Notes: generated by a model not told the origin, from the sequence alone. Shown: positions 37,582 to 47,358, counted from the first letter of the stretch. The stretch: 64,000 bases of DNA from Cytophagales bacterium (GCA_022360015.1 JAKSDQ010000251.1:62001-126000), one strand, 5' to 3'. A program made the numbers and translations.

Positions 37582-38034
37582 ATGATGAGAACTTTAATGC
37601 TGCTTTGTTTGACGGCATTTGGCTTATTGGCTTGTGAAAGCAAAAAGCCTCATAACCTGATTGTCGGAGCCTGGAAAATAGACTCTACTTATACTTATTA
37701 CAACGGTTTTGACTTCACCCGAAGGGCATCGGACCGCAATTGGGCTACCTACGTGTATGAAAAAGATGGCATGATGAAGGAATTAAAAACGGGCCATTTC
37801 CGGCAATACTTTTTTGAGCTGCCTTCAAAAGACACACTCGTTGTCAGCGCTACCCAAGGGGGTGAAAATGTCAGGTTCAATATTCTGCACATCGACGAGC
37901 ATCAAATGACCCTGAAAAAATCAAGAAAACCTGTATTCCCTGGTGGCAAACAGGAACGTTACGAAATAAGGTATTTTTCCAGAATTCCCCTGCCGGCAGA
38001 CAGCCTTACACTCTTCGGCGATCCTCGCGATTAA
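37582..38034 (+). CDS. Small lipoprotein, lipocalin-like
   Basis: About 150 residues from the ATG pair at 37582/37585 (MMRTLMLLCLTAFGLLACES). The upstream extension to 37525 has no leader features. Lipobox LLAC. The mature part starts HNLIVGAWKIDS, the opening of small lipocalin-like lipoproteins in Bacteroidota, and is predicted mostly beta. Function unknown. It stands between susD-2 and a palindromic repeat, reading toward the convergent FG-GAP gene. Confidence 0.8.
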   Translation: MMRTLMLLCLTAFGLLACESKKPHNLIVGAWKIDSTYTYYNGFDFTRRASDRNWATYVYEKDGMMKELKTGHFRQYFFELPSKDTLVVSATQGGENVRFNILHIDEHQMTLKKSRKPVFPGGKQERYEIRYFSRIPLPADSLTLFGDPRD

Positions 38035-38060
38035 GTATCTCGCTTACAACGTAGGTGCCC

Positions 38061-38190
38061 TCTGTGTCTCTTTGTGCCTTGGTGCCTCCGTGGTGAAAAA
38101 TGGTTAACCACAAAGGCACCAAGGCACAAAGAGACACCAAGAATTTTGTCGGAAACGTTGTGCAACAGCCACGGGATGCTTGCGCCATCC
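38061..38190. repeat. Palindromic intergenic repeat, copy C
   Basis: Hairpin arms 38061-38094 and 38107-38136 around AAAAATGGTTA, followed by the tail AATTTTGTCGGAAACGTTGT, then GCAACAGCCACGG and GCTTGCGCCATC. It lies between convergent genes, where the hairpin could also end transcription. Confidence 0.85.
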
Positions 38191-38234
38191 GGTTGACAGT
38201 GCCGGTCATACTATGGCGTATAGTAAAGTGGTTA

Positions 38235-41200
38235 TTAATACCGGAAACATTTCAACGGCCCGTTGCTCTGTGCTGCCATTATCAAAGGTTTTCCATCGAC
38301 CCCCATAAGCCTGACCAAAGCCCGGCCCTCACCAGGTACAAAAAAACCGGATTGCTGCAACGATACCGGGTCAAAATTCCCCAGCCCGTCTCCCAAAAGT
38401 AAAAGCCCGTTAAAAGCATCGTATTGGCCGTCAAAAGGATTGGAGGCTGACGAATTACCGGTTAACAATATATCGGGGCGTTGATCAAAGTTGAAATCAC
38501 CGGCCAATATAGCATATACCGGGGCCATTTGTGCAGCCAATGGCAATGGATGCACCCTGAACTTACCACCGCCCAGGTTTTCAATCCAACTGCTGGTAAA
38601 CAGGTGAACATCTATGGGATTGACCGGCAAATCAGGAAAAAAATCCTCCCAATTTGCATTAGCATAACTTTCATAATCCGGAAATCTTTTTCTTAAAGGA
38701 AATATCCAGGTAAGCATATCATCTCTGAAATGTACAGGCACCTGCCTGTCCTGAAGGTAATGAACCATAATAGGATCCGGTTTTTCATTTTTGTCATAGT
38801 CAGAGACAAAAAGGGATACAGGTTTATCAGCGCTTGTTTTGTAGTGGGTATTCAAACCCAGGTTTCCGGCAATGAGGTCGGGGTCTCCATCTTTGTCAAG
38901 ATCACCGACAGCCAGGTCATTCCACCATCCAATGGTTTGCGATAAGCCGGTCTCCCGGGTTTTGTTGACCAACCTGCCTTTTTCATTCTTAAATAAGGAT
39001 AATGGCAGCCATTCACCCGCTACAAAAAGATCAGTCCAACCATCCTGATCTACGTCTGTCCATGTGGCTGCTGTAATCATACCATATCTGACAAGTCCAG
39101 GGGCTTTTTGGGTGGTAACGTCCACAAAGTTTCCGGCCTGGTTTTCCAGCAAAAAACTCTGAGGTGCCTCCGGATACCGGCCGGGTACAATGCGACCTCC
39201 TACAAACAGATCGGGATCTCCATCTTTATCATAATCTTCCGCCGTAACACACGAAGTGCTGACATTAATTACCGGTAGCGCGCCGGGATCATAAATAAAA
39301 TCGCCCTTCCCATTGTTCCGGAAAAGTTTGTCCCGGTAACTTTCAGCACCCGACGTAAATTCGCTTCCACCATGGCATATATACAGATCCAGGTCACCAT
39401 CCATATCGGCATCAAATAGCAGGCATCCGGTATTTTCCTGCGATTCGGTAACGCCGGCAATATTTTCGGACTTAAAATTTCCATCAGGCATTTGAATAAA
39501 AACCCGACCTTTTTGCCCGGAAGCTCCTCCAATATAAAAGTCATCTAATCCGTCCCCGTTTACATCTCCTGCGCTCATGCCAGGACCCTCCTGGGAATGT
39601 TTATGGGGTAGCAGGGGCATCTCATTAAAGTCAGCATGATGGGCTTCTTTATGGACATAGGTAACCCCTTTTCCCGGTTGAAAAATCTGAGTATATCGAA
39701 GGTTGGAGAGGGGCGACGCTTTGCCGGATTCCTGATAGACCGTAAGCAACTGATCCCGGGCAGGGTTATGAATGGTTTGCAAACGGCTGTCAGGCCATTG
39801 AATTACTATCGAATCTATTGGCTCTTTGCTGCCCAGACCAAAATGGACGACAGGCTCGACACTTGACCGATATCCTCGGGAGGGATAGTGTTCGTAATAT
39901 TGTCGCGTCGAATCACAGAATAACCATACTTTCGTGCCGATTGCCCCCAGGTTTTCAGGTGTTCCTTTCAAATCTATTCTCAGGTAGTGATTTTCCGGAT
40001 GCTGCTGTGAATGGTTTTCATAAATAAATACCTTGTCATAAGAATTGTTGGTGATATAATCCAAATCCCCGTCATTATCCAAATCAGCCACTGCCGCACC
40101 ATGTGAGAACGAAGGCTGTGTAAATCCCCAGGCGGTTGACCGGTCCTTGAAGGTAAGATCTCCCTGATTCTGAAAAATAAAGTTGGGCAGGTAGGCGCCT
40201 TTAATAGTGTTTACCTCCTTGATCAGTTGCATCAACACATGCTCATTATCCCCGGCTTTCATCATTTTATCTGCCTTATAGGAGGCAAAATCCATGTTTG
40301 TGATATCCCTTGGGTAGCCGTTGGTAATGATCAGATCTTTCAGGCCATCATTATCCACATCCATAAGCAAAGGGCTCCAGCTCCAGTCCGTGCTGTGCAT
40401 ACCTGCCAGCAGGCCTATTTCACTGAAAACTGTCAAACCACCGGGCATTTTACCCCGGTTAAGCTGAAGGGTATTCCGCATATATTGCGGAAAGTATCCA
40501 TTTAACATCTCGGAGCGAAACCTGTTATAGTTGTATGAACCAATCATTAGCTTACGGCGTGTGTGATCGGGGGTTAGCATATCCAAAGCCACAATGTCGA
40601 GCAGGCCGTCATTGTTAAAATCTGCCATGTCACAGCCCATAGAAGAATAACTGGTATGTTTGAAATATGCCTCGGCCTGATCGGTGAATGTCCCGTCACC
40701 GTTGTTGATATAGAGCAGGTCGTTTGAAAGGTAGTCATTGGAAACGTAAATGTCCGGCCAGTTATCCTGATTAATATCCCCTACGGCCACCCCCAGTCCG
40801 TAACCTTCCTTAAGGATTCCGGCTTCGGCGGAAACATCGGTGAATTTTCCATGGTCGTTTCTGTAGAGCCGGTCGGTGTTGACCATTTCACCGTTGACTC
40901 TTTTGGGGCGGATAATGTTGGGGCCCAAGTCATCGGTTGTGTTATTGAGCAGATAGACATCCAGGTCACCGTCCATGTCATAATCGAGAAACGCTACGTG
41001 GGTTGTATGCGCATCATCATCCAGGCCATAAAAATTTGCCTGCTCGGTAAAAGTCAGATCGCCGTTGTTAATGTATAACCTGTTTTTTCTCCTGGCTGCC
41101 TCATATGGCCCTGAGAAACACAGGTATAAATCCAGCAGGCCGTCGTTGTTGATGTCTATCATAGAAACGCCTGTTCCCCATTGGCCCGAAGTGTGGATGC

Positions 41201-41528
41201 CCGCCTGGTCAGTAATATCTTCAAAACTAAAATTTCCCTTGTTTAAATATAACTTACCAGGCACCATGTTGCCTGAGAAATAAATATCCGGCAAACCATC
41301 CTGATTGATATCACCAACCGCTACCCCGGCACCGTTGTACATGTATTCATAGGTAATAATGTTGAGGTCGGTTGTTTCATATAGTTTATTGGAAAAATGT
41401 ATGCCTGTCGTTTCCGGAGAACGAAGCTCGAACAATGGTTTGCCATGCATTTTTTCATGGGAACCGGTGGTGCATTCGACTGAAGAAAAAATAATCAGGA
41501 GTGAAAAAAAATGAGTCCACGATTTCAT
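38235..41528 (-). CDS. FG-GAP/VCBS repeat protein with ASPIC/UnbV domain, second copy
   Basis: 1097 residues, paralogous along its whole length to the 25.5-29.1 kb protein: FELRSPETTGIHFSN here against FRLLSPDITGVDFNN there, and the same succession of propeller blades (DINQDGLPDIYFSGN, DINNDGLLDLYLC, DYDMDGDLDVYLLNN and others). The ASPIC-type segment is GYRSSVEPVVHFGLGSKE. The leader is hydrophobic and has a Cys at 19 (SSVEC), but the residue before it is Glu, so a standard lipobox is doubtful. It points toward the susCD-2 operon from the far side. A surface glycan-related role is suspected for the family but not established. Confidence 0.88.
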   Translation of the reverse strand: MKSWTHFFSLLIIFSSVECTTGSHEKMHGKPLFELRSPETTGIHFSNKLYETTDLNIITYEYMYNGAGVAVGDINQDGLPDIYFSGNMVPGKLYLNKGNFSFEDITDQAGIHTSGQWGTGVSMIDINNDGLLDLYLCFSGPYEAARRKNRLYINNGDLTFTEQANFYGLDDDAHTTHVAFLDYDMDGDLDVYLLNNTTDDLGPNIIRPKRVNGEMVNTDRLYRNDHGKFTDVSAEAGILKEGYGLGVAVGDINQDNWPDIYVSNDYLSNDLLYINNGDGTFTDQAEAYFKHTSYSSMGCDMADFNNDGLLDIVALDMLTPDHTRRKLMIGSYNYNRFRSEMLNGYFPQYMRNTLQLNRGKMPGGLTVFSEIGLLAGMHSTDWSWSPLLMDVDNDGLKDLIITNGYPRDITNMDFASYKADKMMKAGDNEHVLMQLIKEVNTIKGAYLPNFIFQNQGDLTFKDRSTAWGFTQPSFSHGAAVADLDNDGDLDYITNNSYDKVFIYENHSQQHPENHYLRIDLKGTPENLGAIGTKVWLFCDSTRQYYEHYPSRGYRSSVEPVVHFGLGSKEPIDSIVIQWPDSRLQTIHNPARDQLLTVYQESGKASPLSNLRYTQIFQPGKGVTYVHKEAHHADFNEMPLLPHKHSQEGPGMSAGDVNGDGLDDFYIGGASGQKGRVFIQMPDGNFKSENIAGVTESQENTGCLLFDADMDGDLDLYICHGGSEFTSGAESYRDKLFRNNGKGDFIYDPGALPVINVSTSCVTAEDYDKDGDPDLFVGGRIVPGRYPEAPQSFLLENQAGNFVDVTTQKAPGLVRYGMITAATWTDVDQDGWTDLFVAGEWLPLSLFKNEKGRLVNKTRETGLSQTIGWWNDLAVGDLDKDGDPDLIAGNLGLNTHYKTSADKPVSLFVSDYDKNEKPDPIMVHYLQDRQVPVHFRDDMLTWIFPLRKRFPDYESYANANWEDFFPDLPVNPIDVHLFTSSWIENLGGGKFRVHPLPLAAQMAPVYAILAGDFNFDQRPDILLTGNSSASNPFDGQYDAFNGLLLLGDGLGNFDPVSLQQSGFFVPGEGRALVRLMGVDGKPLIMAAQSNGPLKCFRY

Positions 41529-41656
41529 ATAACAAATTTCGTTGGAGTGATAGTATGGCTCAAAGCCATGCTATGGCTGCCAATATCGATAAATGATGTA
41601 CCCAAAAACATCTTGCCTAAGCGTCTTGCAGCTTTTTCGCAATGGTTCCCGCACAA

Positions 41657-41725
41657 ACTCTTCGTGTCTTGGTGCCTCTGTGGTGCGCTTTTTTAACCAC
41701 GAAGGCACGGAGGCACAAAGAGTCA
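41657..41725. repeat. Palindromic intergenic repeat, copy D
   Basis: Left arm ACTCTTCGTGTCTTGGTGCC then TCTGTGGT (41657-41684), right arm ACCACGAAGGCACGGAGGCA then CAAAGAGT (41697-41724), loop GCGCTTTTTTA. More diverged than copies A-C. Confidence 0.8.
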
Positions 41726-41816
41726 CTAAGTTTCTTGTTATCCCCTGGCACAATCCTCTCGTGGGTATTGCACAACTTCAACATGTGCCTCTATTTTTAT
41801 TGACAGGCAAAAACAC

Positions 41817-41885
41817 CTGTGTCTCTTTGTGCCTTAGTGCCGCCGTGGTGAACAAGGGTTAACCACAAAGTTTCCCAAGGTCAGA
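41817..41885. repeat. Palindromic intergenic repeat, copy E (degenerate)
   Basis: Left arm TGTGTCTCTTTGTGCCTTAG then TGCCGCCGTGGT matches the family. The right arm begins AACCACAAAG but then diverges (TTTCCCAAGG), so the hairpin is partly lost. Confidence 0.7.
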
Positions 41886-42017
41886 CAATTGACCAAACAT
41901 CTAACAAAAATAACTAATTCATAGATATTTGATAGTCAATAATTTACGAATTACTTATATAGTAGTTTCCCAACAGCGTTGCTCCCATCCGCAGAAAATA
42001 ACAGAACTTTAGTTATA

Positions 42018-42095
42018 TGAGAGGCACCAAGACACCAAGAATTTTGTCGAAAACGTTGTGCAATACCCACAAAATGCTTGTGCCAGAGCGTAGCA
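42018..42095. repeat. Palindromic intergenic repeat, half copy F with tail
   Basis: Only the right arm (AGAGGCACCAAGACACCAAG) and the tail (AATTTTGTCGAAAACGTTGT then GCAATACCCAC) are present; no left arm precedes it. Confidence 0.75.
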
Positions 42096-42202
42096 CGGAA
42101 TTTTCAACATAATTCGCTTGTAATAAACGTCGCTAATGTACTGAAATTTAACAAAATGCTGTATTAAGTAATTGTTAAGACTGGAAATGTTTTGGGGTGA
42201 AG

Positions 42203-42610
42203 CTAAAGCGCATGTTCTATGGCCTTTCTCAGGGCTTTGCACAGAGCAACGATAGTATGATGGTACTTCTTAATCCGCTCATGTGCATCTTTTTGCAGGT
42301 TATGCTTTTGTTGTTCATTCAGATGCCTTGCTGCAAGCTCCCTGTCCAGTCCGGTATTTTCCAGTAAGATACTCAAATCTGTCTCATGTTTTTGCAAAAA
42401 CGAATGATGTTCCGCAATCGATTTTTCATGATGGTCTGTGGCTTCGAGGTGTTTCTCAGCCGCACTCGCAATGACGATTAGGTCCTCTTTGAGCTGGTTC
42501 AACTCCTTCTTCCAAAACTTCAGATCTTCCTGCCACATCCTGATCTCCGACTCCCATACCGTATGATCCTGATGCATACTTAGTTGTGTTATCGATTTGT
42601 TTTCACGCAT
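42203..42610 (-). CDS. Small helical protein of unknown function
   Basis: 135 residues from the ATG at 42610 (MRENKSITQL); a start at 42640 is also possible. Almost wholly helical and charged, rich in His, Glu, Lys and Gln, with heptad-like spacing (MWQEDLKFWKKELNQLKEDL; KHETDLSILLENTG). No signal or membrane segment. It resembles small conserved hypothetical proteins seen in Bacteroidota, but I cannot name a family. Stands alone. Confidence 0.7.
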   Translation of the reverse strand: MRENKSITQLSMHQDHTVWESEIRMWQEDLKFWKKELNQLKEDLIVIASAAEKHLEATDHHEKSIAEHHSFLQKHETDLSILLENTGLDRELAARHLNEQQKHNLQKDAHERIKKYHHTIVALCKALRKAIEHAL

Positions 42611-42823
42611 GTCCGTATCTTTTTGGTTTAAATATGTCACTTTTTGGGAAAAAACAGGATGACTGAAATCACTCGAAAATGTGATTTGAGACTATGTTTA
42701 TGTTTAATACTTTTGATGAAATGCGGGGCTTCGATCACTACAAAATGGCATATAGCAACCGGTCAATGACCACGGATTAAATCAGGGTACCTTTTCGCTA
42801 ACGATATGAACATTGGTATAAGA

Positions 42824-43720
42824 TCATTGATTAATCCCGATTTCTAATAAGATGGACGCAATTTTTTTGATTTCGGCTTTTGTGAGGTTTAGCCAGGAGT
42901 CTTTCATGGGAAAGGTACTTCTGCCGAGGATGGCCGTGGCCGCTTTAATAGCGGGAACGCCTTTTCCGGTTTCGGTGATAATTCGATACAATCGGTTGAG
43001 TTCTTTCTGATGAAACCACATAGTCTCATAATCTTTTTGCAGAAAGGCCTTATAAAGCGCCACGTGATCCTCGATGCTGACATTCCCAAGCCCGGTCACA
43101 ACTGATGCCGAGCCCGCCAGCAAGGAAGAGGCATGCAGCAGGTCATCACCCTGCATCCAGCAAAATTCATCTGACGAATGGCTTTCGGTTCCCTGCACAA
43201 ATGATAAAAAATCACCCGAACTGTCTTTTACACCAATAATATTCTCCAGCTCCGCAAGTTTTATCAAAGTCTCAAGATGTAGCGGATTATTAGTCATCTG
43301 GGGAAAATTGTATAACACCAAAGGGATGGAACTGGCAGCGGCAATTTCTTTAAAATGAATATAGATCATATCCTGATCCCCCGGGTAATACAATGGAGGG
43401 ACTGCCACGACATAGTCGGGCCCGAGGATCTGCATCCTTTCAAGATCTTTTATGACCTGGTGGGTGGTGGGCCGGATACAACACGCATAAAGGTCCACTG
43501 CTCCTTTTGTAATCTCCTTGATACAACTCAGGGTTTCACATTTTTCCTCAATAGTCAATAGCAGGCCTTCTCCGGTCGAACCGTTGACAAACAGCCCGTC
43601 CAGCCCTCCATTCATCAGAAATAACGTTTGCTTTTCCAATAATGAAATATCTATTCTTCCATCACTTTTGAAGGGTGTAAGAATTGCATTTACGACGCCT
43701 CTAGGTATGTTCATTTTCAT
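42824..43720 (-). CDS. DHDPS/N-acetylneuraminate lyase-family aldolase
   Basis: 298 residues, a TIM-barrel class I aldolase. The Schiff-base lysine is K165 (IIGVKDSSGD), the proton-relay tyrosine is Y137 (VLYNFP) and the carboxylate-binding motif is GSTGEG (47-52). These residues define the DapA/NanA superfamily, which cleaves or joins pyruvate-containing 2-keto acids. As the last gene of an operon with a sugar isomerase and a symporter, it more likely splits a 2-keto-3-deoxy sugar acid than makes lysine. Its start overlaps the symporter stop by 20 bases. The exact substrate is open. Confidence 0.93.
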   Translation of the reverse strand: MKMNIPRGVVNAILTPFKSDGRIDISLLEKQTLFLMNGGLDGLFVNGSTGEGLLLTIEEKCETLSCIKEITKGAVDLYACCIRPTTHQVIKDLERMQILGPDYVVAVPPLYYPGDQDMIYIHFKEIAAASSIPLVLYNFPQMTNNPLHLETLIKLAELENIIGVKDSSGDFLSFVQGTESHSSDEFCWMQGDDLLHASSLLAGSASVVTGLGNVSIEDHVALYKAFLQKDYETMWFHQKELNRLYRIITETGKGVPAIKAATAILGRSTFPMKDSWLNLTKAEIKKIASILLEIGINQ

Positions 43721-45167
43721 GATTGTTTGAATTAAATAACCCGGATAACCAATGGATCAGCAATGCGGATATCAGTAGAGTCAGAGTTCCGAAAAATCCG
43801 GCCAGTATTTTTTGAGGTTGCGTTAAGCTTTCATTAAAAGTAATCCAGGATATGGCTATCATGCTTAAAATTACGGCCGGTACTGCTGCGGCATTACCAA
43901 TTTTTTTTGTGAAAATTCCCAACAGGAACAACCCCAAAATTCCTCCACCGAATATGCCGGATATCTGCCATGAAATATCCAAAGCCGTTTTCACAGACAT
44001 CATGGCAATGGCTGTCATAGTGCCTGTGATACCAAATATAATGGTGACGATTCTGAGATACATGACGATCTGTTTATCCGTCAAACGGCGTTTTGAAAAA
44101 CGTTTGGTAAAATCTTCGACCGTTATTGTTGCCACACAGTTAATGCTGGAACTCAGACTGCTCATAGCTGCCGCAAAAAGGGCGGCAATCAACAATCCCC
44201 GGACACCATCGGGAAGTTCAGTCACGATGAAATACGGAAAGACCGCATCGGCCTTTTCGGGCAGAGCGGGATCAGGGTAAACCTGGTAAAACACAAACAG
44301 GCCTGTGCCAATCATAAAGAATAACAGGGTTAAAGGGACATAGGCCAACGCACCCAGCCATACCGATTTAGCCGCCTCCTTGTCTGACTTTGTGGCCACA
44401 TAGCGCTGAATGTAGGTTTGGTCTACGCCAAAGTTTCTGAGGTTCTCGGTAATTCCGAAAACCATCACCAGCCAAAATGAGGAATTTGTAAAGTCAAACG
44501 CAAATGTTCCCAGGCTCATCTTGTCATATTGACCCGCAATACTGAATACCTGCGAAGGCCCTTCCGGCACTGAAGTCAGCAATATCATTCCACATAAAAC
44601 AGCCCCTCCAAAAAGCACGAATACCTGGGTGACGTCAGTCCAGATGACCGCCTCGATGCCGCCGACAAATGTGTAGCCGGTAGTAAAAATACCGGTGACC
44701 ACGATAAGTGTTACCATGTCCCAGCCCAGCAGATGGTGAAGTGGCAGGCAAAGCAGGTAAAGTATCACCCCCACCCTGCCGATCTGATACATAATAAAAC
44801 TAACTCCTCCATACAACCTGCCCCAATAGCCAAAACGGTCTTCAAGAAACTCATAGGCTGAAATAATACCGAGCTTTCGGTAAAAAGGCAGAAATACACC
44901 AACTGCCACAAAGGCAACCATAACCACGGTAATACTGAAAACATAGGCATTCCAGTTACTGTCATAGGCCTTTCCCGCATAGGCGATGAAGGAAACGCTG
45001 CTCAACAAGGTGCCTACGATCGATAAACCTACCGAAAATCCTGACATAGACCTCCCACCCACCATGAAGCCTTCCGGGGTTTTGGCCTTTTTGGAAAAAT
45101 AAAAACCTATCCCCAGCACCACCAGGATATAAAGCACTAATACAATGACATCAAAAGTCTGAAACAT
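43701..45167 (-). CDS. Sodium/solute symporter (SSS family)
   Basis: 488 residues from the ATG at 45167 (MFQTFDVIVLVLYI); the frame extends three codons to a GTG. About 13-14 membrane helices. The SSS signature region is GGIEAVIWTDVTQVFVLFGG, and FFAAAMSSLSSSINCVATI is the typical helix near the sodium site. Likely imports a sugar, sialic acid or sugar acid with Na+. It lies between a 41-aa ORF (2 bases upstream) and the aldolase (overlapping), so it presumably feeds that pathway. Confidence 0.94.
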   Translation of the reverse strand: MFQTFDVIVLVLYILVVLGIGFYFSKKAKTPEGFMVGGRSMSGFSVGLSIVGTLLSSVSFIAYAGKAYDSNWNAYVFSITVVMVAFVAVGVFLPFYRKLGIISAYEFLEDRFGYWGRLYGGVSFIMYQIGRVGVILYLLCLPLHHLLGWDMVTLIVVTGIFTTGYTFVGGIEAVIWTDVTQVFVLFGGAVLCGMILLTSVPEGPSQVFSIAGQYDKMSLGTFAFDFTNSSFWLVMVFGITENLRNFGVDQTYIQRYVATKSDKEAAKSVWLGALAYVPLTLLFFMIGTGLFVFYQVYPDPALPEKADAVFPYFIVTELPDGVRGLLIAALFAAAMSSLSSSINCVATITVEDFTKRFSKRRLTDKQIVMYLRIVTIIFGITGTMTAIAMMSVKTALDISWQISGIFGGGILGLFLLGIFTKKIGNAAAVPAVILSMIAISWITFNESLTQPQKILAGFFGTLTLLISALLIHWLSGLFNSNNHENEHT

Positions 45168-45169
45168 AT

Positions 45170-45295
45170 TTACCACTCCCCTTTTTGCCCGAACTTGTCC
45201 TTGGTGGCCTTTTTGAACCGGGCTGAAGCCTCATTAAGGTTTTTTAAAAATTCCGCGGCAGTTTGCCCTTGCGGTTTTCTGGCTACATCTATCAT
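45170..45295 (-). CDS. Candidate 41-residue small protein in the sugar operon
   Basis: Starts at the ATG at 45295 (MIDVARKPQGQTAAEFLKNL) and ends DKFGQKGEW, with the stop two bases before the symporter ATG. It is hydrophilic, Lys-rich and probably helical. The frame is closed by an in-frame TAG 18 bases upstream, so it is not simply the end of the isomerase. The tight coupling to the symporter and ordinary codon use suggest it is translated. Too short for an automatic call and I know no family. It could be a remnant. Confidence 0.45.
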   Translation of the reverse strand: MIDVARKPQGQTAAEFLKNLNEASARFKKATKDKFGQKGEW

Positions 45296-45430
45296 GGTGT
45301 TACATTCATGATGCTATTACTAGGTGAATTAGAACCTTCTGTTAAAACCTAAATCCTATCAGTTAATACGCACTTCAGCAGCATTTGTACTACGCATTCC
45401 ATTAAATATGTCCTTCAATAGTCATATCGG

Positions 45431-47134
45431 TCAATTTTTTCTCCATATTTTAGCCTGGGTTTCTCCGCCGTTGATCAGGTAAAGTAACGGTAATGGCCTG
45501 TCTGCCCCTTCTTCAAACTCAGGCCTGGCGGCCCAGGGCGTTACCGATAACACATTGGCCATATCCATCCAGTATTGCATCCGGGCCCGTTTCAGGCCCC
45601 AGGTCATATGAAAGTGATTGGCGGGCGCGTAATGTTTGTACTCCGTCATCGTAGCATATTTGGGCATCACAAAAGTGTGTGGCCAGGTAGGATTAGCCGT
45701 ATTACATACTGCTTCCGCCAGCCCTTGAGGGGGCAAGACGGTTTCCGCTTCATCCCAAACCATGGAAAACATGCCTGACAACGAACTATAAGCCAGTCTT
45801 GCAGCAATGCCCTGAATACCTGCCGGAGAAATAAAATGAACCGAGTTACCCAAATAGGAGAAATAGTCGACCGCTTTCGGAAAACTGATTTTCCCGAGCG
45901 TTTCCTCAGGCGATGTACCGGGAGTAGCAGCCCAGTCAAATGATGCCGACCCTGAGTTAACCCCGTCTACAAAACCTTTTTGTTCCCAGGTGGCATTACC
46001 TGCTAGCTTAATGCCATTGTTTTTGGCAAGTTCTTCGATTTCCGAAGGTTCCCATACCTTTCTGAAGTCCATAAACAGCGGCGGATTGCCGCCTGAAAGC
46101 CATGTCATAAATAACTGGGTAAGCAACGCCTGTACATCGGCCTCGGTGGCATAAGGTATCACTTCTTTAGGCCCATTGTGGTCAAAAGTGGAATTGAATA
46201 GCGACTCCATGACATCTGCTACCGGCATAGGAATACCCCTCGCATCAGACCCCCATTCCAACTGGCTCATAAATCCACCTCCCACGGCATTTAATTCTTT
46301 CATCAAATCCCTTACTATCAGATAAAGTGCCAGGCTTTTGTCAAAGTTTTCGCTATCTGTGGCTTCCGGCAATTCAATGCCAGCCGCCCCCTCCTCAAGC
46401 CAGCGCCTGAGCCTTTTTAGCTCATCTTTGTCATAAGCTTTCCTGGCCAGAAGGTCGGCCGGTAACTTCATATCGAGCCGGGTAATTTCCAACCCAAATT
46501 GATTCCTGGTAGCCGCTACATGAGGAAGTGCCGTTTCCATTCCCATAGAGTCATGTCCAAAGACCATCACCCTTTTGCCCTTCAGCCCCTGGAAGGTAAC
46601 AGCGGCATAACACCAATCGATCAATGCGTCCCTGGTTTCTTCCGTCATGACCGGTTCAAGACCGGTATCTGCCCAATTGCCTACGTTGATATGAACCAAT
46701 CTCCCCGACTGGGCCAGCGCCCCCCCGGTGGCATGTGTAAAAACAACACCCGGCCGGGGACCACTGTTTCCTGTAGTAAAATTAAACGGTGTATCCCGGG
46801 GAAAATGGGCCAGCATTGACATGACCGTCAATTGTGGAAAGGCCCATGTATCAGGCACGCAAACAATAATATTGACACCTGCTTTTTTGAATTGTGTGGC
46901 CACCATATCGGCTTGTTGTTCCCCGTCTACCAGCACATCGGCGTATACGACCGGTACCTGGGTTTTGCCAGGTGTGATCACCTTACCCGCGATCTGGTTG
47001 GCAGCCATTTGCACGATGTTACCAGCCCTGATTCTCGACTCCTGGTCAATTCTCGGGTCACCGGTGGCAAATACCCCTATCACAGGAAGGCCGGAACCTG
47101 CATTAATACCATGATCTAATCTTATTGCTGACAT
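45431..47134 (-). CDS. L-fucose isomerase-like protein
   Basis: 567 residues, close to the normal length of L-fucose/D-arabinose isomerases. Near residues 320-370, PYATEADVQALLTQLFMTWL followed by FMDFRKVWEPSEIE lines up with the metal-binding Glu and Asp region of FucI (ATEND... and DVR... in E. coli, recalled from memory). GHDSMGMETALP and NHFHMTWGLKRARMQYW are further conserved parts. These enzymes interconvert aldoses and ketoses with Mn2+. It is the first gene of the isomerase-small ORF-symporter-aldolase operon, divergent from an AraC regulator. No fuculokinase is nearby, and an aldolase of the keto-acid type follows, so the sugar may not be fucose. Confidence 0.9.
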   Translation of the reverse strand: MSAIRLDHGINAGSGLPVIGVFATGDPRIDQESRIRAGNIVQMAANQIAGKVITPGKTQVPVVYADVLVDGEQQADMVATQFKKAGVNIIVCVPDTWAFPQLTVMSMLAHFPRDTPFNFTTGNSGPRPGVVFTHATGGALAQSGRLVHINVGNWADTGLEPVMTEETRDALIDWCYAAVTFQGLKGKRVMVFGHDSMGMETALPHVAATRNQFGLEITRLDMKLPADLLARKAYDKDELKRLRRWLEEGAAGIELPEATDSENFDKSLALYLIVRDLMKELNAVGGGFMSQLEWGSDARGIPMPVADVMESLFNSTFDHNGPKEVIPYATEADVQALLTQLFMTWLSGGNPPLFMDFRKVWEPSEIEELAKNNGIKLAGNATWEQKGFVDGVNSGSASFDWAATPGTSPEETLGKISFPKAVDYFSYLGNSVHFISPAGIQGIAARLAYSSLSGMFSMVWDEAETVLPPQGLAEAVCNTANPTWPHTFVMPKYATMTEYKHYAPANHFHMTWGLKRARMQYWMDMANVLSVTPWAARPEFEEGADRPLPLLYLINGGETQAKIWRKN

Positions 47135-47358
47135 CTTTTTTTAGTGATTTGATATATTTACCAATATTTACCAGGCCAGTTGCCTGTAGCATTTCCCGAA
47201 AATACATCGCAGGGTTTAAAGGTCTTCCATCCGGAACATGGTTAAAGACAACTGTAAACCTGTGTATCTATCCATTAATCATTAAAACTAATGACATAAC
47301 CCCTTTTGTAAAATGTCAACTTCTGCTATGTTTGTGTATATTCTGATACTTCTATCAA

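Larger units (their letters stand above)
41529..42202. other. Repeat-dense intergenic region
   Basis: 674 bases with no convincing gene. It holds a GATAGTATGGCT-CAA-AGCCATGCTATGG hairpin (about 41548-41575), two palindromic repeat copies (D, E) and a half copy (F). The short frames here are translations of these repeats. Confidence 0.7.

Noticed and set aside
8876-42095. CRISPR array
   Set aside because: The repeats are palindromic, far apart and without regular spacers or cas genes.
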